Positions 1 to 13,100 of a DNA stretch of 64,000 nucleotides are shown one piece after another. A model generated the notes under the pieces. That model was not told the origin of the DNA, did not search any database, and saw only the letters and a list, made by a program, of their open reading frames with translations. Numbering within the stretch: the stretch's first letter is position 1; the number at the start of each line of letters is the position of its first letter. The position numbers and the translations under genes were made by a program. Origin of the DNA: Harmonia axyridis (lineage: Eukaryota; Arthropoda; Insecta; Coleoptera; Coccinellidae); contig NC_059503.1 of the NCBI RefSeq assembly GCF_914767665.1, forward strand, positions 35,464,001 to 35,528,000, given 5' to 3'.

Positions 1-618
1 GTAGAAGAATAGGAACTTGTCCGGAAGAACAAGGATTTCTTTTGAATGGGAAGAACGGATCTGAAGGAAGAGGAAACGAATCTTCTCACGCAAGAAAAAA
101 TGGGCAATGTATACAGTTTTTGTCTTGAGAACGATTTTAATTATAGCGCAGGAGATGTGGATGACACTGTCCCGTTTGGGGATGTTGCGTTGTCTTCGTG
201 GGAAAGTTGCCGGGCGTGCAATTCTTATATCGTAACAAGTTATGGAAATTCGTAACTCTTGTGGATTAGTTGTGGATAAGGAAGCAGATAATTGTTGAGT
301 TGGAGGATTGATTTTTCAAAGATGCACAAGAGAATGTGAAATGAAAATACGAAACAATTAGTGATATTAATAATTATTAATTTTCATTCACCTAATTTTT
401 AATACAAAAAAAAAGAAATGATATTTCGGCGTACTGTAATTTTATCTGGTAAGCATAGCAAATGATTCTGGTTGAAGTTGAAATATACTTCAGGACTTAA
501 ATAACTAGGTACATACGTAAATAGAAAAAAAAAGAAACTTGTTAAAAAAGCCACAAGGTCAATTCAAGCTGACACCGAAATTTATAAACTAAATTTTATT
601 CAAAAAGTGATACGTTAA

Positions 619-1210
619 GAACATAGAGTATGAATATAGATAGAGGAAGTATACGCTGCTTTTACATGTCCCCAACATGGTTAGATTACGCTGTCGGATT
701 GTGATATATTTTCAAATTCACAATTTTACTATATTATTGTGAATGTATATTATATTGAATGAAATAAATTTATTCGAGTGATTCCCGATTAAATATGCAA
801 ATTTGAATATTTGGATTCCGATATTTTTCCTTATTGTCGAATTTATAATGAGCAGAATATTTATTATTTTCCATACCTACCTGCGGAAATCCAAAGTTTG
901 GCAACTTTTTCTCTCCTAGTGTCATCCGTTGTTTCACGTCGTTTGGCGCGCTTTAAGTTTGTTTTCTAAATTTCTGATATATTTAGGTATTTATTTCAGT
1001 ATATTTTGAGTTAATATGAAACGTTGATTCACTATGGGACATAAGAACTGCGTTCTTTGTGGAGAAACTCGCGAATTGAATGAAATATCTGATCACTGAT
1101 ATATTTTCATTTCTACTCGCTTCATGTCAAATTTGATAGTTCATGTTGGGGACAAAATGGCTTACTGAAAATGATACATGCTTCCTCTATCTATGTTTAT
1201 TACTCTGAGG
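619..1210 (+). mobile_element. TTAA-flanked non-autonomous DNA element, copy 1 (piggyBac-like)
   Basis: A 592-bp element between TTAA at 615-618 and TTAA at 1211-1214. The ends are imperfect inverted repeats; reading inward from the right end gives CCTCAGAGTAATAAACATAG, and the left end has AGAGTATGAATATAGATAG. A copy close in sequence over its full length lies inverted at 54924-55526. The TTAA duplication and CC start fit the piggyBac type (family knowledge); no transposase is present, so it would be non-autonomous. Confidence 0.8.
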
Positions 1211-1969
1211 TTAAGATCTGTTGGTTCTTGGGAAATTATTATGTTTATTTCACCAGATTCTAGTATTCTAGAGCGATTACCTTATGTTGAACGCAACTCA
1301 ATATTTATTCATCTCTTTTTGAAAAATCTTTAGACTATATCAAACCGACTGACCTTAAGGCAATCGGTACTATTTTTCATTTAATGCTTATTGGTTGTCT
1401 TCAATGAATTTTTCTACACAAATGAATGAGCGATTTTTTTGTCGACATATTCCAAGAAAAATTCAACAATAAAACTGCAATTACTTCCCTCAATTTCCCT
1501 CAGAAATATTATTCAATATATCAATGGATTAGTATTTTTTTGTCAATATTTCCCAAGATAAATAAAACTGTAATAACTTCCATCAATTTCCTTCAAAATT
1601 TTACCCTTATATTGCAAGGGTATACAACCCGGCATATTATGAAGCTCGTACTTTTCCCTATGCATTTACGAAATAACCATCAAATTGCTCTACATTCATC
1701 TATGAGTCAGTTGTCATTGAGACTCATTGTTTGAATATTGGATGCATTTACATCTGCACTCTATTTATAGAAAGAAAACAGGGAGTCAAGAACGTTCATA
1801 TACAAGAAACGTTTTATTTGTATTGGCGAAATTGCTATTTGGCCAGTTCTGTTTGAGGGAGAAAAATCTTCTCGTTCAGTTCGATCAAATGTTTCGAATG
1901 TGAAGTAAGGTTTTCTGAGATATAACATTTGTCGTCGAAATTAACACATTTATATTCATTTCGGAGAAT

Positions 1970-2510
1970 TCATCAGAGGCGGTTTTCGTTGGCTGTCAAT
2001 CAATCTCACTTCCGCATCCGAATGCAGCCAAATTCAGATCATAGAAACAATACATCGGCGACATCGAAGAGTCCCGCGTGACTGACCATTGTCGCGAAAA
2101 CGACGTTGGCGTTGGCTCGAGATTTCGTTCGTCCTTTTTTTCAGCCGCCGCCTCGGGCCACTCGATTTTTAAGCCCGTGGATAAGAGCCGGACCGGTTTT
2201 TTACCGCGTTTTGCTTAGGTGGCGTTGACTTTTCAGATACGCGACCGTAGATCGTCGTAGTAGGCCGCTCGGGCACAGACACGAGATTTTAAGTTGTGCG
2301 GGTCAGTTTCACGTTTTTATTTATTATTTTTTTATCGCGGGATATACTAGCGTGGGCAAAAAAGTCGCGATGAGTTTAACCGCGGGTTCCTTGACATTTC
2401 GAGGCGACAAGCGCAACGTCTCCTCGCATAGCCTGCTCGAAAAAAATGTAGATACCAATTTCGAACCGTGATATTGGGATTTATCAAAGAATAATAGAGA
2501 TAGCGGGGTC
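1970..2510. promoter_or_regulatory. CpG-rich island far upstream, possible distal promoter or enhancer
   Basis: The surroundings are AT-rich, but this stretch has many CpG (for example GTCGCGAAAACGACGTTGGC) and no matching repeat in the window. A GGTCAGTTTC initiator-like motif lies at about 2301. No convincing coding frame. Promoter or enhancer identity is inference from composition only. Confidence 0.3.
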
Positions 2511-2850
2511 ATTGCACGGTTATGACTTATTGAATTGCAAGTCAGAGGCGGCTACGATGAAATTATAAGGGATGGGGGCTCATCAGTAACACGAAATTTA
2601 ATTAAAAAGCAGAAAGGTTTAAAGCATTTCCTATTTCTTTTCCGGATATAATTTACATAATCTTATGCTTATTTGATGAGATTCTTGAGCCCGTTACACA
2701 TTAGGCAATTTTTAATTTTTACGTTGGCGATACAAAAGTAAGGAGTCTTTCATACCGCGTAGTGAGAAAGGGTCCTATTTCTCTCTTTGCACCTCTGTCG
2801 GAATTCTACCGACGCGACATTTTAACAGAGGCGACAAAAATCGTGGTGTG

Positions 2851-3057
2851 TAGTGGCGATGATAGGGGGAGTTAGGGCAGGCCCGGGCCCCCCTTAAATT
2901 CTGTTGCCCCCACCCCCCTTAAACTTGTCATACTAAGGCTAAAATAATTACAAGATTAGCTGTATTGTAATTTCGATTTACTTTGGCCAACCCTCCCAAA
3001 AAAAAACCTGCCCCCCCCTTGGTCAGCACTGTTTTTGAAAAGCTGGTGTCGCCACTG
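2851..3057. mobile_element. hAT-type miniature element
   Basis: A 207-bp element with ends TAGTGGCG and CGCCACTG, flanked by 8-bp near-direct repeats GTGGTGTG (2843-2850) and GTGCTGTG (3058-3065). Short inverted ends of CAGTGGCG type plus an 8-bp duplication are the signature of the hAT superfamily. The interior has runs of C (near 2890-2930 and 3008-3018) and no coding capacity. Confidence 0.75.
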
Positions 3058-4490
3058 GTGCTGTGTTACGGGCATTAGAATATTGAATGAAATCTTTTAT
3101 GGCGCGAGAATTTCAAAGCTACTGTTAAATGACAAAGATGAACCCAACAAGGGGAATATGGAGTATCTTATGTACATAACGATCTTGTGGTTTGACCAAC
3201 ATTAACCATTGAGCAATAATTACAATTCAATTTGAGGACACTAGATTTATCATCTTTATATATTCTCCTTGTTGTTGTGTTGAATTATTTATAGTTCTGA
3301 AATATACTTCACAATTATCCCTTTTCTTAAGATCTCCAACAATTATTGAATATTTTATTGACTTGAATTAATGTATTCTTGCGTAGTCGCGTCTTTTGAA
3401 GAAGAATAGTAGTACAGTCAATATGTGTTTTTCTCAGGAAAGTTTTGGAGAAGTTTAAATTTCTTAGATTTTATATGTTTTTTTTTGGTGCTGAATCCTA
3501 ATATGAGGTTTGCCACCAACATTTCGTGACGGAACATTGAAAAAAAAATTTCGATTAAATCAAAACTACCCCAAAACTTCCCCGTGGGGGCTCTTGTGAC
3601 CACAAATTGATTGGACTATAGATTCCTTATCATGAATTATTGCAACTACTAAAATCTAATTATAATTGTTGTAGTATAAGTATGAGAATCTTTTTATATT
3701 GAATGAAATGCATCATCAAAACGAAACTGAGATCAGAAAAGTAAAGGTAATAATTCAGAGCAATTTCTGTTAGCCAATTTTAGTAAACGATAAAAGTAAA
3801 ATGCAGCAATGTTCCCAGTTTCTCAATTCGATGCAAACTTGTCAGCATGCGATATAATAAAATTGTAACGTTACCAAACTAATAATTTGAAAAATTTTGG
3901 GCCGAAACGACCCTCAAACACGCCAATCCCCCATTTTTATCTCCAACGCTGATCGGCTTTGTGTATCGCTTACGATATTGAAATTTTCCGGTCGTTCTCC
4001 AATCGGGTATATTGTTTTCTGGGGCTCGAATTTTCGCGAGTTTTCCGATACGAAAATTCCACCCCATGCTTGTCACACGATCGAGATACACGTTATTCAT
4101 TCTTGAAAACGGGAGGCATGGAAAATTCATTAGTTTTTCCGGGTTTATATATGGAAATTTTCGGCTCGGCTCTTTCATTGGACACGGTCATGAAACTAAT
4201 TAATTTTTTTTCTTATTGTGCTTTCCGGTTTGAATTTACCATGTTAAGATGCTTGAACAGTTTAAAAATGGTTCCAGAACTAGACTCTGAAGAGCGAAGA
4301 AAAATGAGGAGAATCAAAAGAGGTTCAAGAATACGAAAGTTGTTTTAGCCTCCTATTTTTGAAGTGGAAAAGTTTTTTTTTAAAGACTATTCGAATGATA
4401 TTTTGTGGAATTCTAGAGGAAGTTATTGAGCATTTATTAACGTGTAATTAAGAATTGGCGAGCATACGGGTGAATGATCATTTTTTTTAA

Positions 4491-4655
4491 GGAAAAATGG
4501 TACGCCACTGAGTTATTTCAAGTTGCAAATCATTTTTGGATTCCTTGTTCAATTTGTGACAAAAAAATCTTTAATACCTTTTTTGTATACGGCTGCGTTT
4601 TTACGCAAAAAAATATATTTAGTTTGAAATATTTCAGTGGCGTACCATTTTTTTC
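4491..4655. repeat. Short inverted-repeat element
   Basis: Arms at 4491-4521 and 4624-4655 are inverted copies built around TGGTACGCCACTGA / TCAGTGGCGTACCA with about 100 bp between. It looks like a small fold-back element. No clear target duplication could be fixed. Confidence 0.6.
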
Positions 4656-7600
4656 TTCAGAAAAATTGAGGGCAACAAATAGTCATTTTTTTCAGAGAAA
4701 CCCCTTGTATCTCGTTATACGAAGCATTTGTGAACAAAAGTTGTTTATAGCGAACTGTCATTATTATTCATAAAGAATCACCTCTTGTAAGTTGGTAATA
4801 ACTAAATAGGTATCCATTAAATTAAAAATTCGAAACATAATGAGACATTCGTGAAATTATCGTCTACCAGTCCTCATTGAGAATAGAAGGGAAAGCTGTT
4901 TTGAAAGACGCCGCGACGAATTGACTGTAATTCTCACCGAGTTTTCCATCCGAAAATGCTAGGTACATTTCCACCGAATTTTTCAGCGGCCAACCCGGCT
5001 TTTCCAACTCTTAAGTACCACAGAAATACCCCGATAATCGAGTTATCCCCTAAGTGCTCCTTTCTTTCATTCCTTGAGCTGTTCTGCGACCGGTTTATTC
5101 AACTTCTGCACATCTTCCATTCTTTCTATAGAATTTGTTTCAATTTGTTCACATTCAAAAATTCATAATCAGGTCCACCTTCATCTGTACGAACTTAACG
5201 AGTGTTTTTGAATTCTTAATGGGTTTTTCTGAAGTATCGACCCTTGTTCATCGACGTTCTTTCTTCGTAATTATGGGGGGGGGACGAATTGGGAGGGTGT
5301 TTGGCTGGGGAACATTCTTCAGATTACCCATTTCGATTGACCCAATGATTAAGATTCCATCGGAATGTCGAAAGTTTCGGCTTTATTATTTTATTTGTAA
5401 ATGTCCCTGTCGAAGTATTTCGACATAATCATTTCAATCTTCAATGACGATTTTAATTTTTTTACTTAGATCTGAGCAATTTACGTCAAGTAAAAGAAGC
5501 TCAGTCGTGCTACAGGAAAACATGTAAAGATAACGTACGACTTATTTCGCTATAGGAGGGTTTTGATAAATTTTCCATAATTTTAGAGAGTCTTTAAATT
5601 ATAGCTTATAACGAAGACGTAAAAACTGCATTGAAATTGATGGTCAGCACTTCAAACTAATATTAATGCACACGTTGATCTGAAGTTTTGAATATTTTAA
5701 TTATTAGAAGTAGAATATATACCGTATCCTTTATTTTTCTTGAAAATGTGTCTGATGGTAAATTCATGATCCTTTGAACTCAGTCTTATACAATCGGATC
5801 AAGGAGGCGGTAAATTGACATAACTGATAAATCTACAGGACCAAGAGGTTGTTCATTGGACCGTATAGTGAGATTTATAAAGCATAGTAGATCATCGAGC
5901 TACAAACTCTTCTTCTTATTTCCTGGAATAAATCATATCGAATAGAGAGAACTATAATAATGTGATCTTTTGATATTTTTGCAATGGAATATTTTTCTTT
6001 CTTTCATAAGGATTATTATTTTCGATTGTTCGAAATGTGGGATATGGAAGTAGTTGGTACACTAAAACGGTATTTCACTTGAAACTGATTTATTACCTCT
6101 CAATAAAATTCTTCTAGATATTTGGAGAGGATGAAATCATAAGTTGACCTACAAACCACTGAAGAAGTGAATAGTGAAATGTAGAAAAGCATGTCATTTA
6201 TAATTTATTTTTTTTATAGGACCCTTTGCTACAAGCCAGTTTACCGACACTGGAGTAATAGGCATTCATTTTCGTCAAAATGTACGTGGGTTGAATGAAA
6301 TACCTAACCCCACATTCGTGCTAACGTGAATATTACCCAAATTACAATAATTTGTTGTTTGCGAAAAGCAATGCAAAAAGCCGAATAAATACTCTCGACT
6401 TTTCGCCTAATTCCTCTTATGTTGCATCAGCATATGCAATAGTTCAAATATAATACCAGAAAATTTCAGAGCAATTTGGCTGATTCACTTGGGTACATAT
6501 AAAGCTATTAACAACTGTTCAACATCTGACACATGTCGCCCGAGAGTAAAGAGAACAAACGAAAATTCCCAGTTCACAAATTCAATTTTCCAACAAATTG
6601 ACCGATTATTGCTCTCATTTCCTGGTCCCACACCCGAAAGAGCAAATAAATCCAGACTTATACTCACCTCACATTCGATAAAATCATAAAAGCAAATCTT
6701 GTTCAGCGTTTTACCCTTGACTGTTCCCCCTCTTCAAAAAAACATCTGAAATCCAGGGTTTCATTTGTTTGCAAGGCCGCCTTCGACTTACTCGCTCGAA
6801 CATTGCGCTGTACCACAGAAAAAGCAACTTGCAACTAACAAGTGCATTGAATTTGACCAACATGATATTCTGTGTTGTTTACGGGACAATTCGCGCATTT
6901 CTCTGTGATTGAGATCGAAATCGTCTCGTTTTTTACAACTATTGTGGGTGACGGTCCAGTGTGTCATGACTTGCAACCATCGAAAACTTACCGGGGCATT
7001 GATTCATGACTTTTTTCCTTTTGAATAAGTTCGATCTTTTTTTGGAGTTTATATGAATGTGACATTTTTCGAAGGATTTCCCATGGTGCTTCGATAGAAG
7101 CCTCATCAATATGATGGAAAATGACCCTACAGTACGTACAAATGCTATTTTCTTTTTGGAACAACCCCATAGCTGGTGGTGTCGAGGTCATAACCTAATT
7201 TTTTGTCTCTGCTATCATGACTCGCCTCTTTATCATTAAATACTATCGTGCTACTGAGATTTCAGGGATTCAACAATCTACTTCAATTGTTTATATTTCG
7301 ATTATTTCTTTTATGACGATAAACGACATTAATACTAATTAAATCTCGATATACACAATTCATATCCATAATTTGCGAATTACGCACAATTTTCAATAGT
7401 ATCGAATATTTGTCTGAATTTAAAAGTGAATTGATTTCAAAGAAATTCACTGAATACTTGAGTTGAATTCAAGATTGACTATTCGAAATCATCAAAATTA
7501 ACGATGATAAATTTAATGTTGGCATTTCCTACGCACTTTCTTTGCGAAAGGTTGCAGTGATGGCGTCATAACATCTGCATATTTCAGCGATTAGGTTCCT

Positions 7601-9582
7601 GTATTTCTATTTAAAATTACACTGGAGACTGCACCATTGCAAAATAACCTAATTTTTGAGAAAGAGTGAAAATATTATTTTCAAGGTGATTCATCACACA
7701 AAAATTATTTCAGTCTTATTATTATACTCATCAATATACAAAATTCTAATGAAAGGTTTTCAATCTATTCTTATGAATATTTCCTTTTTTTATTGTTTTA
7801 TTATTATGAATTTCAAGACCTTTTTTCTCCTATGAAATAACCTAAACTGCAAAATTGATCTATATTTTTTTTGGTTCTTCAATTTTGTCCATATAAACAC
7901 TCAGAATACTAACATATTCCTTGACGATCAAATTGGTACCATGTTGATGGGTAGTTTCGTTTGGAAGAAGATTTTTTGACCTTCTTCTCCACGAAATGTT
8001 CTCAGTTCATGCTTCGAATGTGTAGAATCAAACAAACATGTTCTAATTGATTGAATTGAATGTTCTACTGAATATGAAGTTTGCTATATCCCATCAATTC
8101 TTCAAATTGACTGACACAATCCATGAATTTTATATACTCCAAATCAATGGATCCAACTAGAAAAAAAAAATTAATTATTTATTCACATTCAATTATAAAA
8201 TTGGCAACAAGTACCTACTATTACATGGTACCAATTACCTATAATGAGTAACAAAAACGAAGTAGATTTTCATCGATAGAGACAAATAATACCATATTAT
8301 TCTTATTATTTCATTCGATTATAACGCCATTCGAAAATTGAAATTTGGGTGATAAAATTGAATCGTCTGATTTAATTGAGATGTATTTTGGTGAAATAGC
8401 AAGAAACTAAAATAATTAGAGGATAAATTTTGTCTTTAATACCTTCTTGTAAGAAAATTCAATTTTAGGTGTAGCTATATTGGAACTCTAATAAAAGTAT
8501 CTCCATTTGATAATGAATAACGTTACTCCACACAAAAGACATTCAGAGAGAATTTAGGAGTTACTTAACTGTGTACAATAACTGAAATTTCATTTCTGGG
8601 ATAGATAGATAGTAGTAAAACTTGGAACACCCAGTGTATCTTCAGTATCCTCTGCTAACGTCATATTTCGCCTCCCATAGTTCATTACCTCAGAATCTAT
8701 AGCACTTTTCCATTAAAATGATTATAACTAAGCATCCTTCGTGAAACCTTCCTCCAAAACCAATTTGCTTACGACGAAGAATGCGGTAAAAGCCAAGAAT
8801 ATGGTAGTTTATAGTGGTCAGGTCAAGTCTGTTATAAACCAAGTACTGGCTAGTTATTTTTGCGGCCAGCATATTAAAAAGGAAGAAAAAGATCGCGGCA
8901 ATAACTCGCCTACTTGGTCTCACATCATATAACGGCTACAGAAATATACTTTATGGCGTACTGCGTTTAGGACTATATTTGATAGAGCTTAATGAATAGA
9001 GGTCTGCCGTGGAATGTGCCTCTATGCCTTCGTACAACCAGGATTTTTCTTCTTCTTGATTAAAAGTGGTAATTATATTTGATTAGCTATCTCTCTGACG
9101 GTACTTCGCAAGATGGATGAGGATATTGATGAAAAACTGGAAATATTATGGTGATCTCAGAAGATTCCGTGTGATTAACAGGGTCTAGAGGCCGACATAG
9201 AAATCATTGCTCAACCGATCTCTGTGTAATATCATTCTAAATAAGTACATTAATTTTGAAAAAGATCGTCACCTGCAACAAGAAAAAAAAAAATTTGACA
9301 AAGTTTCCGGAGAAAAATCTTACCAATCATTGAAGTTTAAACGAATACGACGACACTCAATCGATTAAGTGCAATATAGCAATAACATTAACCGTTTGAT
9401 CTTTTCATAACCGATCATAAAATTGCGTGGTATCATAACAATGGTTTTCAATGATAATCGAGAAAATAGGTACACACTTCGGTGTTACTGACCTAGCAGA
9501 AGCAAGTGAGATGGTCCCGTCCTTCTGAAGTGTTTATACGTGTTCTGATAATACATTCAGATCTAAAACTTTTCTTAACCTA

Positions 9583-10186
9583 TACAGGGTGTTTCCTAAA
9601 CATGCGGCAAAAATTCAGGGGGTTGTTCCTTGGACTATTTTAAGCATGTTTTGTCCTTGGATGATTTTTGAAAAACCTCTTTGTTTCGAAGATACAGGGC
9701 GAACAACATTTTTCATATTTTTAAAATTAATAATAGTTTAAATAAAAATGCGTACCGCACTGTGTTTACTAAGAAGGTACAATTCATTTTTAAATTTGTT
9801 TAACAACATTCCAATTACTAAAAACGGCCAGTTTTTTGACTAAAAATTGATAAGTGCAGATGGTAAAGGAATACAGATTAAACACGGTTTTCATTTGAAT
9901 TCGTTTTGTGATGTATTAGCAATTTTTAGTCAAAAAACTGGCCGTTTTTAGTAATTGGAATGTTGTTAAACAAATTTAAAAATAAATTGTACCTACTTAG
10001 TAAACACAGTGCGGTACGCATTTTTATTTAAACTATTATTAATTTTAAAAATATGAAAAATGTTGTTCGCCCTGTATCTTCGAAACAAATAGGTTTTTCA
10101 AAAATCATCAAAGGACAAAATATTCTTAGAATAGTCCAAGGAACAACCCCCTGAATTTTTGCCGCATGTTTAGGAAACACCCTGTA
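9583..10186. mobile_element. Long fold-back element with TA target site
   Basis: Two nearly identical inverted arms of about 265 bp separated by a loop of about 75 bp. The ends read TACAGGGTGTTTCCTAAACA and its complement, flanked by TA on both sides. The TA duplication suggests a Tc1/mariner-type non-autonomous element. Few differences separate the arms, for example a TACC/TACCTAC change near 9777 and 9993, which points to recent insertion or arm correction. Confidence 0.85.
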
Positions 10187-13100
10187 TATTAGAGATGCCG
10201 AATCGTCATGAAATTTTTAAAGGAGCTGAATGATGGTTTATATCTAGCGCTGTTACTTGGAACACTGTTCGAATATTCAGCGCCATAACCTCCTTGCCCA
10301 TTCAGGAACTACCCTTCATTATAATCTCGAATCAATCTTCCTGCCGTCGCGAAAAAAACCCGGCAAAAAGATAACCGAACGCATCGGACGTCTCTTAATG
10401 TCACAAATGATGTCCTTTGCGTCACAAACCTGTCAGGAATCGAAGGAGCACGAAATCTACGACGTGCCCGTCAGCGTATAGATCGTTATTTCTATAACTT
10501 GTACGACACCTTTTTATGACAACGTTCCATATAGGTTAGGTCCGAGAACGTGTTTCATTTGTTTCGTCAACGGCGTCTAGATGGCTTCGCAATTATCTTC
10601 ATTATAGGAGAATTCGAAAAACGGCATCCTTTAGCTGTGTCACTTGGATTTGTGGTATTTTTATTAGGCGCTCCATCATTATATCATTCTGGGAAATGCG
10701 AATGCCGGTTTTTCCGATTCGCTTTTTCCTTTGGAAGCCTGGAATTGGTATCTATAGAAAATTTGTTCTATTTAGTTAATGGAGTTAACAAAATGAATAT
10801 TTCTGTTAGTATTGTGTGGAGGAGGATTCAAACAGTATTTATTTTATTCTTGCGTTCTTTTCCGCTTCAAATATTATTGAATTCTTACTGTCTTCATTTC
10901 CTATCTCTCATTCCCTCATTGATTTCGTTATTATTGTTAGCCAGCGTATTTTCAATGAATCTGCGCGATATATAATTCGGACAGAATTGCATTTCCTGGA
11001 AGTAGAAGAAATGAACCTCAGTAGACTATGCAAATTGTTTGTTTCACGAGGAACATTTCAAGTTTTACATTACAGTTCATAATTCTTCTCTCCTTGAGAT
11101 CTTAATTATAATTATATTATATGTATATCAATCAATATTCTGATCTGATCTTATCGCTTGTCAATGCTGTACTGAGTTGTAGGAGTTGGCCAGAAGTGCT
11201 GAGATCAAATTCTCTAGTTTACAAATATTTTATTCCAGAAACAGTTTTCTTAAGATGATTTAAGATATCCATACTATGGGGTATTGAAAGAACATTGTCG
11301 AAAATTTGCAATGTTTCTTATTTCATCTCAGTCATATTCGATCTGAATAATCCTTCAGACTCAATGCAATCTTAAATCCTATAGTTTCATAATGTTGATT
11401 GAAAATTAAATAATAAAAATTAAATACACTCCAGAAATTCCAGAATTGTATTTGTATTTATAAATTCACGCTTTCAATTCACAAATCACCGAACTGAATT
11501 TTCAACATCGAATGGACCAAGGAGGACAAAAAATGGACAACGTTTTTGTGCAAGCGTATATGCATCAAGTTGGATAGGTCAAGGAACTGGTATCACTGCA
11601 GCATTTTTATCGGTTATAAGCGTTTCAATAACATTGTGTGTGGTTGTAAAAATGCACATACGTTCAAGGACTTAACCACATCATTGAGGAAGTTTATAAT
11701 ACCTTCAGTTTATACGAGGGTCCTTCCAAAAATTTCACACTTTTTCGAGATACGAATCAAATGCTCTATCATCGTGAGTTCATATGGGTGTTATATCATG
11801 TTTAAGTTTCATTAATTTTGGAAATTAAATATAAGCAAGGCTACGAATTTTTTGAGTAAAGTATTTGTGTTGTCGAAGGCATTCAAGTGTGACCAACAAG
11901 AGAGACTGATGTTTCAAAATTCCCATAATATCGGAAATAATGAATGAATCGAAAATCAATTTTTCAGGATAAAATGGGACTTTCATAGCCTAAGGACATA
12001 CGCTTTGATGCAATGTTTCGATATTTATTATTTAGTAACAGCCGTTGTTATTTTGTTGGAACAGACCTTTTTCCCACGCATTTTTGTGTTGATCTGTCAC
12101 GTTATTTATGTATTTGAAAGGTTGAAACGTCAAAATAATTGGAAATTACTCCGGATTTCGAAGTGAAATATTAATGAATATCCTCGATAAATATGGGATC
12201 ATTTTAATGTTTCGATGGAAGGAGAAAAAATTATTCTGACAAAGTGGATTTTTGTGTTACTCTTGTTTCGATTAACTTTTTTAATAAATCACTAACCTTC
12301 GTGGATATTTCGGTGCCGTGACCCTCGATAAAGAATTGGACTCTCATTTCACATGTAAACATGAAAAATGCATATACCGTAATTTTGAAGCATTTTATTT
12401 TGGTTTATAATGAAAACAAGCTGATGGTTTGAAACATTTTCAGAGAGAATTTCTCAATTATTTTCGTTCGAGTTGTTTATCTGTTGTTTTTTGAGTTTTA
12501 TAAATAAATTATCACAGGATAATACTCTGTAGTATCTATTGTTTAAACCAACCTCAATGAAATCAACTCTTAGACTTGTCGAGTCGTTTCTAGTGACTGA
12601 AATGGAAATGATAACAGAAATTTATATTTTCTTAAACGATACCAAAGGCATATTATTAGAAATAATAAACCTGAACAAGTTCTAAGTAGGTACTAGAAAT
12701 GCATAGACCATCTTCCACTGGGTGTTCCGTTAATAGCTGACGAATCACTAAATCTTGCCCAACACCAAGAGAAATCATTACTGCTAGGATATTGTTTTCT
12801 CTCCTCCATTCTGCTATAGAGATTGTTTAGAAGGCGATATTATAGTTATTTGTGAGAAATGCGCTCAATTAGAGGCATAAAAGGGTCATAAAGTCTCGGT
12901 AGGTGCTCCGTCTAGGGATTTTTTAGTTTTGTAGATGCCATGAATCATAAAGCTGACTGCGTTCGATCATAGAGGTGAAATATATCATATCCATCGAACA
13001 TTTCTTGCTTCCGTGAGTTCGAAATATTCTAGAATTAGTTCGATTCTCCCTTGAGCCATTGCCAGAGCTTCCGCTGAAATTAGATCTATTATGTTGGTAT

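Noticed and set aside
3879..4348. ORFs of 99-129 codons on both strands
   Set aside because: Three overlapping frames, no homology pattern, ordinary AT-rich composition.
10550..10975. 141-codon ORF with hydrophobic stretches
   Set aside because: Phe/Leu/Ile-rich translation is what T-rich DNA gives. No signal peptide logic, splice sites or family resemblance.
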